DNA from: Nemopilema nomurai | Lineage: Eukaryota; Cnidaria; Scyphozoa; Rhizostomeae; Rhizostomatidae | Assembly (NCBI GenBank): GCA_003864495.1 | Contig: ML133445.1 | Span: forward strand, 11,152 to 75,151 | Direction of reading: 5' to 3' | Length of the DNA stretch: 64,000 bases | Shown: positions 1 to 13,200 of the stretch, piece after piece | Layout of the letters: every line of letters starts with the position of its first letter | Numbering within the stretch: the first letter of the stretch is position 1 | The notes under the pieces: generated by a model | Told to the model about the DNA's origin: nothing | The model's database searches: none | Seen by the model: only the letters and a program-made list of their open reading frames with translations | Program-made: the position numbers and the translations under genes

Positions 1-181
1 AGGGGGGCATAATTCTAACTGGCAAGATCATGTTCACCCTCCTCGTATGATTATGATTATATACTGGATAGAAAACTTTCAAATGGCTCGAGCCTTTACC
101 AGGAGGCAAAGCATGGACATGTTCTTGAAAATTCATTACCTAAAGTATTTCATCTTCCGCCTATAAATATGTGACACCAAC

Positions 182-3100
182 CTATAAGCTTTGTTACAAC
201 CATCGTCCTCTCAGGGCCCATGTCTGGGAAACAGGGCTTTAAAATGTCCTCAACCGTAACCGCAGTCAGTGAGTTCAATCCTGCGGAAACTTTGCTAGGA
301 AACAAAGGAGGTAACGCGAACATCTGCGAGAGAAATTTAGGCCATATGGCGGTATCGTCATCTATGATAGACGCAAATTCATTTCATTTCAATGCGACCC
401 TGACCTCCATTACAATGGGACCCTAACCTTTATCTCATTGAAACTCTTGCCTTCTTTTCAACTGGATCCGGGTCTCTATTTCGTTGGAGCCATTACCTTT
501 TTTTAAATAGAACGCTGGCCTCCATTTCAATAGGACCTCTGGCATCCATTTCAATGTAACCCTGACCTCCATTACAATGGGACCCTAGCCTTTGTCTCTT
601 TAAAACACTTACCTTCATTTTATCCCGGTCTCTATTTCGTTGGAGCTCTGTGCTTATTTAAATAGGACCCTGGATTAAATTTCAATGGGACTCTGACCTC
701 CATTTCAATAGGACCCTGACCTCCATTATAATGGGACCCTAGCCTCCATTTCAATAGAACCCTGGACTTAAAATGAGAAAAGGCTATAACAACCCTGCTT
801 ACCTCAAAGCTGCACTGAAAAGGCACGCTGTGTAAATGCCCGGAATTCCCTTCAAAGAAGAGAGCTTGTGAACCACGAAGTATGGAATAATCTGTGAATT
901 GAAAGATGTTTTTCAAATTGACTTACACTGAATTGTACGCAAGACAAAAAGATGTAGAAACGAGTTGAGATGGGTTTCTACCGACTGCGTTGCTCAACCT
1001 CTATGGACGATCCGTGCCAAAGTTGTCTTATTTAACGTGCAGAGAACACGGAGCCAGGCCGAGAGAGAGAAACGACGCGCAGTCTGTTGTTTTCTGTAGC
1101 TCTGTTCCTGACTGACTCTGGCTTACTTTACAATTATATTTATACTGATAAATCTAAGAATAAATTTGCTGACGAGGGATGAGAGATGATGATGAAATTG
1201 TGATGTAATGAGGATGGAAAAGTCTAGGCTGGGGAGCGAGAAAAGATGTGTCAGCATGACATGGTGTGACAATGGAAAGTACAAAGGAGTCACTACAAAG
1301 ATACACCGTTACGTCCAATAATTAACACGTGCCTTTGGCAAAGAAGCGTAATTCATTCAAGTTATTTTAGTTGCTGATGATGAAGATTGTCTGATAAGCT
1401 AAAATGATTACGATAATCATAAGCTTCATCGTTAAAATATGCATTGCTCGATGTTTATGTGACACACAAGTCATGTGACAAACGGATACATTAAAGAAGG
1501 ACAGTTTCCAGGCATTTCGTCTCCAGTATCTCTTACTGTCACCATGTGATAAATGAAAATATTAAGGAACGAATGATGGGTTAAGGTGCAAACCTGGTCG
1601 TTGCTTTTGATAATTCCTACTGTACGAAGATCGCAATCTGCATAGACAGCATACATAACCAGACCAGCGAAGCAACAGGCAGTTATGAATATTAGCAGAA
1701 AGATTATGTTGACATACAAGGCCCTGGAAAGGAACAAACAGTGTTACCCACGTGCTCTCTGATTCGAAGCAAAGCAAGGGCCTAAATGGATTGAGTTTTA
1801 TAATTCCACAACTGGCTGTTTGTCATTGACAATTCCCTTAAAATATGAAGCATCCAACGTCTTCAAAAATTGACCTGGAAACTGACAAAAAACTAGAAAA
1901 ATGAAATGATGCACAGCAAAAGTCTTAATGAAAATCCTCGTCAATATTTTCCGTAGAAAGAAATTAATTTTGTTAAGACACTGGAATTATTATATACGGC
2001 AGAAAATTGTTTGCAACGGACTAGCCAATCGAGTAAATGAAACTGCAAGCGCATTTCAAGCCTAGGCAAGGGAAGGTAAGAAACATAGAGTATGCAGTGA
2101 CGATGAAATTCCATTTGCATATGACGTACTTCTTGGCACACTTTAATGATGACACCGACAGAAACCGCTGTACCACAACTTGCGATGTTGTCCAGTTTGG
2201 AATCAGCGAGAACGTTCCGCCAATCAAAAGTGTCCAAAACGTGTTCCGGACTTTTGGATCCGGGTTAAAGCTGCCAGAAAAGGTATTATGTTTTATTATA
2301 TAGATTAGATGGGAATGGTCTTCACCTACTTTCGGTACAATGTTTATCTTTACGGTTCTAGAAAGAGTATCTAGCTTGAAGTGAGATACGATTCTGACAA
2401 CATATCCTTGAGTCACTACAAGAGCTGTTTACAGAATTATAGCATCTATGGCTTTGCGTTTTCGACTCTTCTTTTGTAGAGAAATGATTCAGCAAAGAGA
2501 TTGATATACCTACCGTAATGCCAATAGTTTTAAGAACATCTGTAAGGTAACTATGAAAATACCCAGAGACTTTAAACCTTGGCTAGCTCTGGTACTGCTA
2601 TCCGAATCTTTTTCATTTTTCCTTGTTACATTCTAATTTAAAGCTTAATTTTGTACAGATGACGTCATGAAACCTTGCTCCCTCTGCGGCGGCGCACGTG
2701 TGATCGATGCCAAGTACACACCCTTACCATTGCACCGGATGCAATTATTACTAAGAGGTATGTCAGTTGATTATTTTGATGGCCTTCACCGATGTTAGCG
2801 TACCTCAAGATGAGAATATGTAAGAGATCAAACAGAAACTCACTCAAACAGTGTCAGTCGCTTTCCCTCGTCTGCCCGACAAATAACTTTTGCCACACCT
2901 CCCACCTCACTAGTGCCAATGCCGATTATCATGAACAGGCCCAATATCATGAGGAAAGCTTGGAGCACATTGGTCCACACAACAGCTTTCATCCCACCCT
3001 GTTTTAGACAAAGAAGAGACAAATTTGGTTGTAAGGTCTGAGCCTGCAAATGAAATGAAACGCTGCGATGATTTTTCTTCAATTTCATAGCACGATATTA

Positions 3101-5337
3101 TTAAGCCTCTAGTGATTTTGATTTCTAGGTCCAATTATGTTTTGTAATGATTTCCACTCCTTTAACAATTGACTTTCCCACTCAAGTGTATTCTCTGAAC
3201 CTCCTTCAAACTAGCAAATAACACTTAGTGATACAGGAATAACATTCTGTTCAATCTCACAGCGTTATTTATAATCAAGTTTCCTCTGGTCCATTTTATT
3301 AAACACCTTTTTGCTTTCATAGCGATTCCTACTCAAAGTGTTCATTGATCCCTTCCTAGTGCATTCAGCCAACTACCTTTTAGCTAGCAAGACATAAATT
3401 TGATACATTTCATTCTAAGTGAACATAATTCTTCAAGATTTGAGACGAGAATTTTTGGTGAAATATGAAAGCAAAAAATCTGCATGTATGGCTGAAAAAG
3501 CTACTGACCAGTGTGGTGTAGAACGTACACACAACTCCTGTTGAAATGATTGCAGCCGTCATCGGAACATTTGCGACTGGGAAATAATGTAACATTATCC
3601 TTTATTACACTTGATAACATTATTATTACGTAAGCTCAAAATGATAATCCTATTAATACAAAATGTCTTGTCAAGAAATTTTAAAAAGATAATGCTGACA
3701 ACAGAAAAAAATTTTCATAAAGTTTTGACCAAAGACTTGTTCTGCACATACAGAATATGGCTGGCTTGAATTCAAACTTTATGCCAGACAAATATTACAT
3801 AATTGACGATAGTATTCATAATATTATTAAAATCCTATTTATAGAAAGTAAGACATTGGGGAAAGTATGATAGCTTAGTCTTACCCGTTTGCAACGCAAG
3901 ACTCGGAGCATAGATAACAACCGCAAGATACAAGACCTACGAGTGATCATAAACGAAGTGATTAATCAAGGATGATCATCGATTGGTTGATCCATAATAG
4001 ATGAATATGATTAATGCTATCATCAGATCGTACAATCAACGTTTGAAAAAGGGGATGATTGCAGAATGATATAGTAAGAAGCAGAATGATCATAAACGAA
4101 GTGATTAATCAAGGATGATCATCGATTGGTTGATCCATAATACATGAATATGATTAATGCTATCATCAGATCGTACAATCAACGTTTGAAAAAGGGGATG
4201 ATTGCAGAATGACATAGTAAGAAGCAGAATGATCATGAAACGATTAAGATCTTGGGGATCATCAAGAAATGATACTAGAAAGATCCACTAGAATGCTACA
4301 CGCCGTTGCGATGGTTCCTCCCTACGTGAAATTTCACGATGGTCCGTGCGATTAGGTGATAGCTAATGAGATTTGGTGATAGCCAGTGAGATTTCGTAAC
4401 TTTGAAAGCTGACATCCAAATGACCCAAGTGTCATCAGTAGCTGTCAAAATGGGAGCTTCTACTTGGAGCGTCAAATTTCTCCCAGTTATCTTCATGTAC
4501 CCTTTTTACATCTACAAAACCTTGACTAACCGTGTTGATCTACCTCCTTTGTTTTCTGCCCAGTTTGCTGTTGAGTAGCTTCAACAAAGCTTCCTTCTTG
4601 GTTAAATGTTACATGAGATCAAATATCATCCAAAGTAATAAAAATAAATCTTGAACAAATTATCCAGTCAATAGTGAACTTAGGCCATGAATTATCTGTA
4701 CTAAGTCTGTTTTTCAGTTATAGTGTCTGCATTTGCCATAAATATTGTCCATCAAAAACTAAAGGGTAAAGGGTAGGCTAAAAATTAAAGGGTAAATCAC
4801 TCACGTTTTGTAATATAAACAGAACACAGCCTACAAGCCTCACAGGCCGGCTGAACCTTCTCTCCAAATACTAGAAAAAGAGATTAATTGAAAATATTAG
4901 TACAACACGTGTTAAGCTTTCTTCAAGTTGCGAGAATATCATTGTCGCTAATCACGTTTGATGGGAGAAATTTGGTAGACATAGGAGTGTATTACAATAC
5001 ATACCTCATTGGCACTTGTAACTTTGGTCTGGTAAAATATCGGTGCATAAACCTTTGCAGACATCAACAGCATTACGACGAACGACAGATAGGTAATCAG
5101 GTACTGGATCCCATATGTGTAGATTTCTGATGGAATACCCAGCAGCGCGATTGCTGATAAGAACGACGCAAACAGAGATATGGAGATGGGCATCCAGTGC
5201 ATACTTCCACTTGCAGTGAGGTATTCTTTAGTCGTCGCTTTCTTGCCTTTGTATCCATAATAAACCCCAATTGCGCTTGAAATAAGAAGCATCAGTCCAA
5301 ACACGATATAATCGGCTACTGAAAGTGTGTCCGCCAT
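182..5337 (-). CDS. SLC5A8-like sodium-coupled solute transporter, copy 1 (partial, exons 1-9)
   Basis: Plasma-membrane symporter of the SLC5 family, closest by eye to the sodium-coupled monocarboxylate transporters SLC5A8/A12. Exons, 5' to 3': 5005-5337, 4805-4870, 3885-3936, 3509-3576, 2844-2998, 2130-2270, 1594-1723, 803-891, 182-294. All junctions are GT..AG, phases agree, and I see no stop in the 382 codons present. The remaining exons lie beyond the left edge. Family signatures visible are the TKEYLTASGSMHWMPISISL opening, the FYQTKVTSANE end of exon 1, GGMKAVVWT in exon 5, NTFWTLLIGGTFS in exon 6 and AVTVED in exon 9. The ATG sits in AAAATGGCGG. Exon lengths match copy 2 exactly, so this is a recent tandem duplicate. 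Oddity: residue 346 is Lys where copy 2 has Thr, in the region that lines the Na2 site in the family. The substrate cannot be read from sequence. Confidence 0.92.
394..770. repeat. Degenerate minisatellite in intron 8 of SLC5 copy 1
   Basis: Repeating units of about 25-30 bp built around GACCCTGACCTCCATTTCAA and ATGGGACCCT, with an apparent higher-order period of roughly 180 bp (two similar blocks, each containing GGTCTCTATTTCGTTGGAGC). No equivalent array is seen in the matching intron of copy 2. Confidence 0.75.
979..1300 (+). repeat. Dispersed repeat, copy A
   Basis: About 320 bp that match 55897-56262 in the same orientation, with shared landmarks CTTATTTAACGTGCAGAG, GCTGACGAGGGATGAG and GTCAGCATGACATGGTGTGA. 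No clear terminal inverted repeats. Lies in intron 7 of SLC5 copy 1. Family unknown. Confidence 0.75.
3945..4250. repeat. 143-bp tandem duplication, GATCAT/GATTAATCA-rich
   Basis: Units start at 3945 and 4088, and a third breaks off after 4231. The first two are almost identical. The tract sits 9 bp upstream of exon 3 of SLC5 copy 1 (in intron 2). Copy 2 has a single diverged, related tract at 15947-16040 in the same place, so the tandem copy arose after the gene duplication. Confidence 0.85.
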
Positions 5338-5340
5338 TTT
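5331..5340 (-). promoter_or_regulatory. YY1-like ATGGCGG motif over the start codon of SLC5 copy 1
   Basis: AAAATGGCGG spans the initiation codon. The identical 10-mer covers the starts of SLC5 copy 2 (18853-18862) and phytochelatin synthase (25531-25540). It fits both a good translation context (A at -3, G at +4) and the YY1 core. Confidence 0.4.
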
Positions 5341-7265
5341 CTCAAACGTCTCGCTCCAACACTGCAGTGTTACACATTAGTCCATGTCTGATATTGACTT
5401 ACACAGGTTCCGTGACACCCGCCAGCGTTGCTATGTCAAGTTACCAGGATGTTGTTCCAATCACAACTAGTCATTTTTGTCACTCCCCAAACCAACTCGA
5501 CAACCACGTGGCTAGACAAGGCCTGTCACTGTCTCCATAACTGTTCCAATCCAAGGCGCTCAGTCTATTAGTTCTCATGTAATAGCCAACTTATAAACAT
5601 GAATCAAAATAGCACTTAATTAAAGATAAATTGCAAGTGTACATTCCTGACAGCGTAATTTTCATTTCACAAGTATGTGAAACAATGATTCAGGGCAAGT
5701 TTGCTAAACCCCTGAAAGGTGTCTTTTTCCAGGAGGGGGGGTCATAGATAGAAGGCCCCGGATCTTGATGACCATTTGACAGAGAGGCGATGGTACTAGT
5801 GCATGTTTCGTGCTGTCATTTTTATTTCGTGACAAACTTGGCACAAAAATCTAAAGCTTTAACTGGTATGATTTGGGGCTAAGCCAAATTAATCAAGAAG
5901 TGACATTCAAGAAAAACAGGAAAGTCTCCTCATTGGTAGTTTCTTGGAAAATCTAGGTCACGTTAATCCAGCTTTGGCCTATCTTTTAACAATAGGGATG
6001 GCGTAAATATCCCCCATTGTTTTTAAGGATTCAGATACTTTAAAAAACTCTAGATTTTGGCAGAGAATTTCCCATCCTTTTCGGCTTTAATGTAAACATG
6101 GTGATGACTTCAGAAGATAGCGAATAATCCATAGGCAAAGTACTTTGAAATTGCACTTATTCCTATAATCTCTAACATGACGTTTCAATCAATAAAGCAC
6201 GGTTTACACATGCAACTTTCCATACGAAACTTCATGCATCTTGTCGCACTAACACGATGAGATTGAAAAGTTGCACGTATAAACGGACGTGCGACCTACA
6301 GCAACTTTCATTTTGCAACCTACTGCAACCTACTGCAACCTGCAACTATTTTACGATCAAGATCCTGTTTTCCGGTGAAGTGGCAATAGGTTGCAGGTCC
6401 TTGGCCAATGAAAACTCTACAAAATATCATGCGATTTTTACTCCGTGTTGTGATCGTGGGTTTCCTGGTTATTTATTATTTCAGCTCTTGGCCATTGTAC
6501 TACGCTTGCCTAATATGAGGAAATCTAAGCGAGGAAGTACTATACGTATGCATAGTTACGATTTTACTGTTCAGCAAGAAGGCTTTGTATCGTGAAAAAT
6601 GTACTCAAAAGCACTAATTGAGAGAAATATGGCCTTGCAATTCAATACGCTTTCTGGCCTTATCCCTTCTGTCCAATTTAATGCACACAGGAATTCTACA
6701 CCATCGACCAATTTGACTTCCTCCTTCCTCCTTTCATGCTCCGAAATAGACCCATTTACTGTTGTCTCTTTGTCTGAGCTGGCTTAAGGTACTCGTGTAT
6801 ATTCCAAAGAGTTTCCTCCCCTGGTTCCAAGCTTTCAATAGTGTTCAATTATTGACCATAAATTGACCGGAGTTTAATATTGCAAAATCAGGCCAGCAAA
6901 TAGTGCTAGATTTAATACTAAACGTCGACCAGGGTGAACCTTATCAATCATTGCTTTCGTTGCCACGGGCATATCAAATTCGACACCACCTCCGCGTTTC
7001 AGCATAAAATACTTGCAAAGGTAATAACATTAAGATTTCACTGAATATGGCAACTTAAACTTCATGGTTTTATAATCTCATGACTCATCTGAGCAGAACC
7101 TACAACGCCAACTCTAATGTCACAAGTTAAATATCCAACAAAGTTGCTACTTACAAATATAAGAAATCTGAAATATGGAATGAAATATAATATAAAAAAA
7201 TAAGGAAACTAAAATTTACGTATGAAACCATGTATACAAGTTTTTACATTATCAAGAATCTGAAG
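5338..7265. other. Intergenic region between the two SLC5 copies
   Basis: Contains the promoter side of copy 1 and the 3' flank of copy 2. Apart from a short foldback element at 6198-6286, I see no gene; ORFs here have no family resemblance. Confidence 0.6.
6198..6286. mobile_element. Short foldback (MITE-like) element
   Basis: An arm near 6198 (CGGTTTACACATGCAACTTTC) is repeated inverted near 6265-6286 (GAAAAGTTGCACGTATAAACGG) with a few mismatches and a loop of about 45 bp. Just downstream, CAACCTACTG repeats twice in tandem. Could be a MITE or a simple hairpin. Confidence 0.5.
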
Positions 7266-10200
7266 TCAAAATGCATTTGGATTCTCAATAACAATGTTGC
7301 TGTTTTTGCCTTCCTTTACGTTCTGGACATCTATGTCTTCGGCATATTGCTGTGGACAAAAACGTCCAAGGATTAAGGCCCTGAACAAACCTTTATATTT
7401 CTGCAATTTGTATTAAACGTCACATAGTTAAAAACACAGCAAATTGGGACCCTTGTCTATAAAACTTTAGCTTCAATGATGATAAAGAAAGGGAATAGAG
7501 AAAAAGAAAGTAGATTGCGATAGTTTGGTCACCTTGAAAGTGCGCCCTATGGCACACCTGCTAGGAACATCATCAATTTCAGTGTGAAAGGCAAGTGAGG
7601 ACGAGAAAGACTGTGAGCATGGTCGAAGGATAATGTGCAGAGGGACTTCAACTCAACATCGCTGCGAAGCTGACTGGACAATGGTAGGAAAAGAGACAAG
7701 AAATCGAGCAGAAGACCCTGATTAATCAGGAAAAGGTGTCAGGAGAAGAAGAGAAGAAGAGAAGAAGAAGAAGAAAAGAAAAGAAGAGGAAGAGAAGAAG
7801 AAGGGAAGAAGAAGAAGATAAGAAGAAGAAGATAAGAAGAAGAAAAGAATAGGAAGAAGAGAAAAAGAAGAAGAGAAGAAGATAAGAGAAGAAAAAGAGA
7901 TGAAAAAGAGATGAAGAAGAGAAGAGGAGAACAAGAAGAGAACAAGAAGAAGAGAACAAGAAGAGAAGAATTTGATAAAGAAGCGCTAGCTCCCGCATCT
8001 ACAGTTCTATTCAGCATTACAGTAAAATACAGGTCTTTGATGCACAAATAACTTTACCTTCAACTCATGTGTTGATGCAAAATCCATGGCCATGTCATGC
8101 TTCAATCGAAATTTTGTCCACCTCGCAGGAACAATACGGTAAATGGTGCTTTTGTAGTCAAACATCAGCGACTCGTCAACTTGCTTCTGCTGATCTGAGG
8201 AGCCTTTGAAGTAAAAAAAAATTAGTTACTTCAAATGCTTGATTGTTAAACCAATATAGTATGATGTTATTCACTATCACTATTTGTGGCATTGCAGTCA
8301 ATATCATTTTACATAACAATCACCAACGCGATCATAATATCAAACACCGAATCAGCATCACTAATCATATGATACTCATCAGCGTCATCGTTCTTATCAG
8401 CAGGTGTGTTACTGACCCGTAATCACAATGAAATCACTATGATCAATGATCTAATCACAATCTTAATCAGAAGAATCGCCATCACTAATCACTGTGATTA
8501 TCAATCAGAATTCGAATCATCGTAACAGTTTCTTACTGGTTGCAATTGAGACGAGCCAGCCAATCACAATCGTACACAAAGCGCCAACAGCACCGTACCA
8601 CAAATATGACAGACTGTAGAGATTTGCCAGTGGAAAACTAAAATATACAAAGTTACATCGTGTTTAACAAAATTGTAGGCCGTGCTTTTAAGCTATATCT
8701 ATTGGAAATGAATCGTTTTAAAGCTTTCAGTATGTTACAATAGCTAGTTAGACAATTGTCAAACGTAAATAAGCGATGCAGATTTTAAGGTCGTCATTTG
8801 TCATTTCCTATAACACCATCCAGATAATTCATTTATTGGAACACTTAAAGAAGATAGGTCTGTTTCGTTTGGATCTCAAGACTATAGAGTTCTCTTGCAT
8901 CAGAAATTCTATGCACAATCAACTGATAGATAGCTAATCCTTCGTTTATCATAAAAACCCTACTTTTTACGAATCCCTATCGACAGGCTATGTATAAAGC
9001 ATGCTAATAGCTTTGCCAATATGTCATTTCTGTGTGAGATTTCATCTTCATTATAAAAAGGATTCTGTTCTTCTTTAGTGAACATTTTTTACTATTTAGG
9101 ATTTTATCTTATCTGAAGAATACAAATTTCCAAGGCCCTTCTTACTCGTGGGGTTTGTACTTATAAGCAACAGTCCCGTTTGCGCCAACATTCTTAAACA
9201 ATGATGTATTGAAAACACCAACAGCACTGCATTCAGTCACTTTAAGTGGGGCAGGTGCCTTGTCTCCGGGGTAAAGGATGCCCCCGAGGGAAATCCACGT
9301 GGTCATGGCTATTCCGGTCAAAACACCACAAAGTGCTCCCTAAGAATGAAGTTAGTAACTCAGCATTAATTTTTCAAAAAGAAGATCATTTCTAGCTGGC
9401 ACATCTATTGATTATCGATAAAAAGGCCTAATCAAAAACAGGCCTTTACTTCACACTATACTTACTATACCTCTGAATCATTAATTACAATCTTATGTAT
9501 ACATAGCATTATTATATTTATTAAAAAAACTAATTAAAAAAATGTTTAGACGATAGTATATAAACTCAAAGAAAAAAATTTCGTAAGACGTTTCGCTTTC
9601 GCTTCGTCAGTAATACCTTTACAAAATCAAAACCTTTTTCATTATTATGTTGCTACTTACTGCCATTAAGCCAAAGAAAGCTGTAATCATTATTATACTA
9701 GTAAATCGGGGATGACAGATGCATGAACCTACCTTTGAATGAGCTCTTGTTGAGAACATTCCAAGAGTAAACATACCAAAGTTTGGTGCGCCAATTATCC
9801 CGGTGATTGAGTAGGCAAGCTTTGAAGACGAAAACAGAAATTAAAGATTGCTTCTCTTACGAGCAAGAAAAACAACATAGTCGCGGAAACTTTAATACCA
9901 GTTCTCTTGGAGTTACAGAAAACTAAATGCACACCCGGATGAACTGTTTTATTCTAGCTAGTATGAACAGTACAGGTAAGGGAGAATCAGGGGGTAACCT
10001 ACAAAACCCTTAGGTATCACCCCGGAAAAAAGATTGCATATATAATTTCAGTGAAGAGGTATGCTCAACACTCGGTCGTTTAGGACCCAGGGGCTTTGTA
10101 TAAAGCAATATGCTTTGAAACATATGCAATGAAACTCCCCTGGGATAGGCCCCAGCATAAAGAGATACAAACGAGGCTGTAGGGAGAGGTTGAGAACAAG

Positions 10201-13200
10201 TCAATCATAGACGAGAGACCGTAGGAAAATTAATTGGGGTCTTATGAGACATTGGGTTCTTATCAGAAATTGGGTTCTTATTAGACATCGAATCAAGAGC
10301 CTAGGTAAAATTATCCATCAAAATTTCTTCATACTTGATTCGGATTATACCTTATGCATAAACTTTTTACAATTAATACGCGTGGGTTTATCAATATGTT
10401 GTTCGACCGAATGTTTTGCAGTGACTTACCTGAAGTACTAGAGTGCCTGCGACCGATGCCAGGAAGGAGAGTGCGATGACTATTACCCCGAACGCACAGC
10501 CTGCAAGGGAAACGCGTGTAAATGCAGCACAGACGCAGAATGTATGACAGACTCTGACAGACAAGACTATACACAATGCAGCTCGCATTTTGAGATGCAT
10601 ATTTCATAAATGACAGACTTCAGAGTGTATGTAATGTGCAGCTCAAAGGACAACTGACGCAAATGCAAAGACCGCGTTCCTTAAGCATTCGTTAATTCTT
10701 AAGCTAAGCTCTTTCTTTGAATACTATAGTGTCTTGCTTATTTTATGACGTCATAACATCACTATATTCTAAAATGATATCTTATTTCGATGACGTCATT
10801 ACATTATCACATTCTATAATGATTTGTTCGTTTGATGACGTCATTACATTATCACATTCTATAATGATTTGTTCGTTTGATGACGTCATAACGTTATTGC
10901 AATCTATACTGATTTTCTATTTGATGACTTCATTACATTGTTAGATTCTATAGTAAATTGTTTATTTGACACGACCTTTATGGCTCCTTTTGTTCGGTTC
11001 TAGTAATCTTGATGCAAGCATTGTAAAGCTTTTTGAAGAAAATAAGGGGTGAAATCTAGGAACCCTGATTAAAGGCCGTAAGTTGATCTCGGAAATAGGG
11101 TAGGAGGGGCAATATAACAAAAATAATGATGAGGATGTCTCTGCAGAGTACCTGGCATGGGGAAAAGGAATTTGAGGGGAGTGCAAGGGGAGTGATGGAT
11201 AAAGTCTAGTTTTGCATACACGCAATTACACCTACCTACTAACTTGGACACAAGCATCAATCTGCCCGGACTCATGTCTGGAAAACGAGGCTTGATTAAG
11301 TCCTCAACTGTTACTGCAGTGAGTGAGTTCAGCCCAGATGATGCAGTGCTAAAGAAAAAGGGCGGGAAAATTGAACTCCTTAAACAAACAGGATGATTAC
11401 TCTGGTATGACACAGGGCATTGTATTAATTAAGTGTCATTGCGAAGCTGCAGAAAGTCAAAAAATAGAAAAATGTCAACTGTTCCATTCAGCCATTTAGG
11501 CCAGCAAAGATACTCAGAAAACATTGTTGGTGATATTTTAGAAACTTGATTCCTACCACTGAGTATTTCTAACAAAGATTTCACGTCATGTAATAATACA
11601 TGATAATACACAAGCACAGGACAAGTAAGCGAAGTAACTGAAAACCCATTCATAGTTATAATAAGCTTATTCAGTGAGCCTCGTTATATAAGTTGGAAGA
11701 GCCTTAAACCATTAGCAAACAATACTGCAGAACCTGGGCTTCCCACTAACCACATGCACTTGTCAAGTATGTAGGCAGAAAAAAAGGGCACTGTTATTCT
11801 TCAACCCTTTTGAGAATGCCCTCTTCAAAATTAATCTTTGTTCTCACGTTCGATTTCATTATCCCATGTCCCCCTTGGGGGAAATGCTGGTCTCTGAGGA
11901 TTTGCTTTAAGTAAGAAACAATACAAAGAAGGCATAACCTACCTCAATGCTCCGCTGAAAAGACATGCCATGTAAATTCCTGGAACTCCCTTTAGATGAG
12001 AAAGTTTGTGCACCACGAAGTATGGTATGATCTGTTAAACAGAAAACATGGTAATTGTGATTCTAGCACCTTTTTGCTATGCAAATCGTGCTTAAGTAGA
12101 AATGGTATTAAAAGTCAGTTTCTATCAGTCTGTTACCAATTTATAGCTTCGCCTCAAACAGTAGCCATGGTTTCAAGGACGTGATAAACAAAGGCACGTG
12201 TTGGCTTAGACGAACCCTCTATAGTCACGTTGGGCAGAACTCTGTAAGTACTTGAGCATATCCCGCTTCTATTTTCCAGGAGCGTACGGAGACAGAAGTG
12301 TTATTCTATATTATAAAATCCTTGTTTTTGAAGAACACTTGTATCATAATGCGTTAGCAATTGACCAGGCGTAGATCTGTCTGTGAACTTTCATAAACAT
12401 AAGAATTTTGGTAGGCAGATTAGCACGTGCGAGTGACCGTTCGTGGGTGGCCATCGTTACTTTGGTTGCTTTCAAGTAAATGTTAGATATTCGTGGGTTT
12501 CCCAAATAATGCCAAGCTACATTGGAAAACTTAATAAATGTCATGCATGCGAGCTTCGATGTGGTGTTAGATGTTCTGAGACTACAAAATGCATAAAAAT
12601 TAATTTTATAAGGAGGTTAAAAACTGGCAAGTATGCAAGCTTACATGGACCTTCATGATAGAATGTCAACCCCCCCCCCCCCAACTTCTAAAATATTGCA
12701 ATATGAATAGAGGAACAAAGGAATGGGTGGACTTGAAGGCAGAAATGAATAATGGATCAAGGTTCAAACCTGGTCGTTGCTTTTGACAATTCCTACTGTA
12801 CGAAGATCGCAATCTGCATAGACAGCGTACATAACCAGACCAGCAAAGCAACAGGCAATCATAAAGATTAGCAAGAAAATGACGTTGACGTACAAGGCCC
12901 TGATAAAGAAAAAGACGGCATTCGAACGTGTGCACGTGCTACTTGATTCGAAACAAAACAACGGAATAAGTGGGCGGAGTTTCGTAATTTAGTCGGGCTT
13001 AGCGACAAAAATTGGCGATTTGGAATAATAGAAATAAAAAGACAAACAATGGTTGGGGTTGCTTGTGGGGGTTAGGGGTATGATTAGGGGTAAAAATTGC
13101 GAGTCTGTACCTACTGGAGCCATGAATACATGGTTGTTGATTTGTACTTGTGAAAAGGCAGATAGAATGGCTTTATACATCAATGGTGAGATTGCACGAA

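Noticed and set aside
3945..4250. CRISPR-like array
   Set aside because: Only two to three 143-bp units without spacers, in a eukaryotic intron; an ordinary tandem duplication.
7722..8047. Three long Ser/Leu/Phe-rich minus-strand frames
   Set aside because: They are translations of the AGAAGA purine tract in all three frames and carry no real protein signal.
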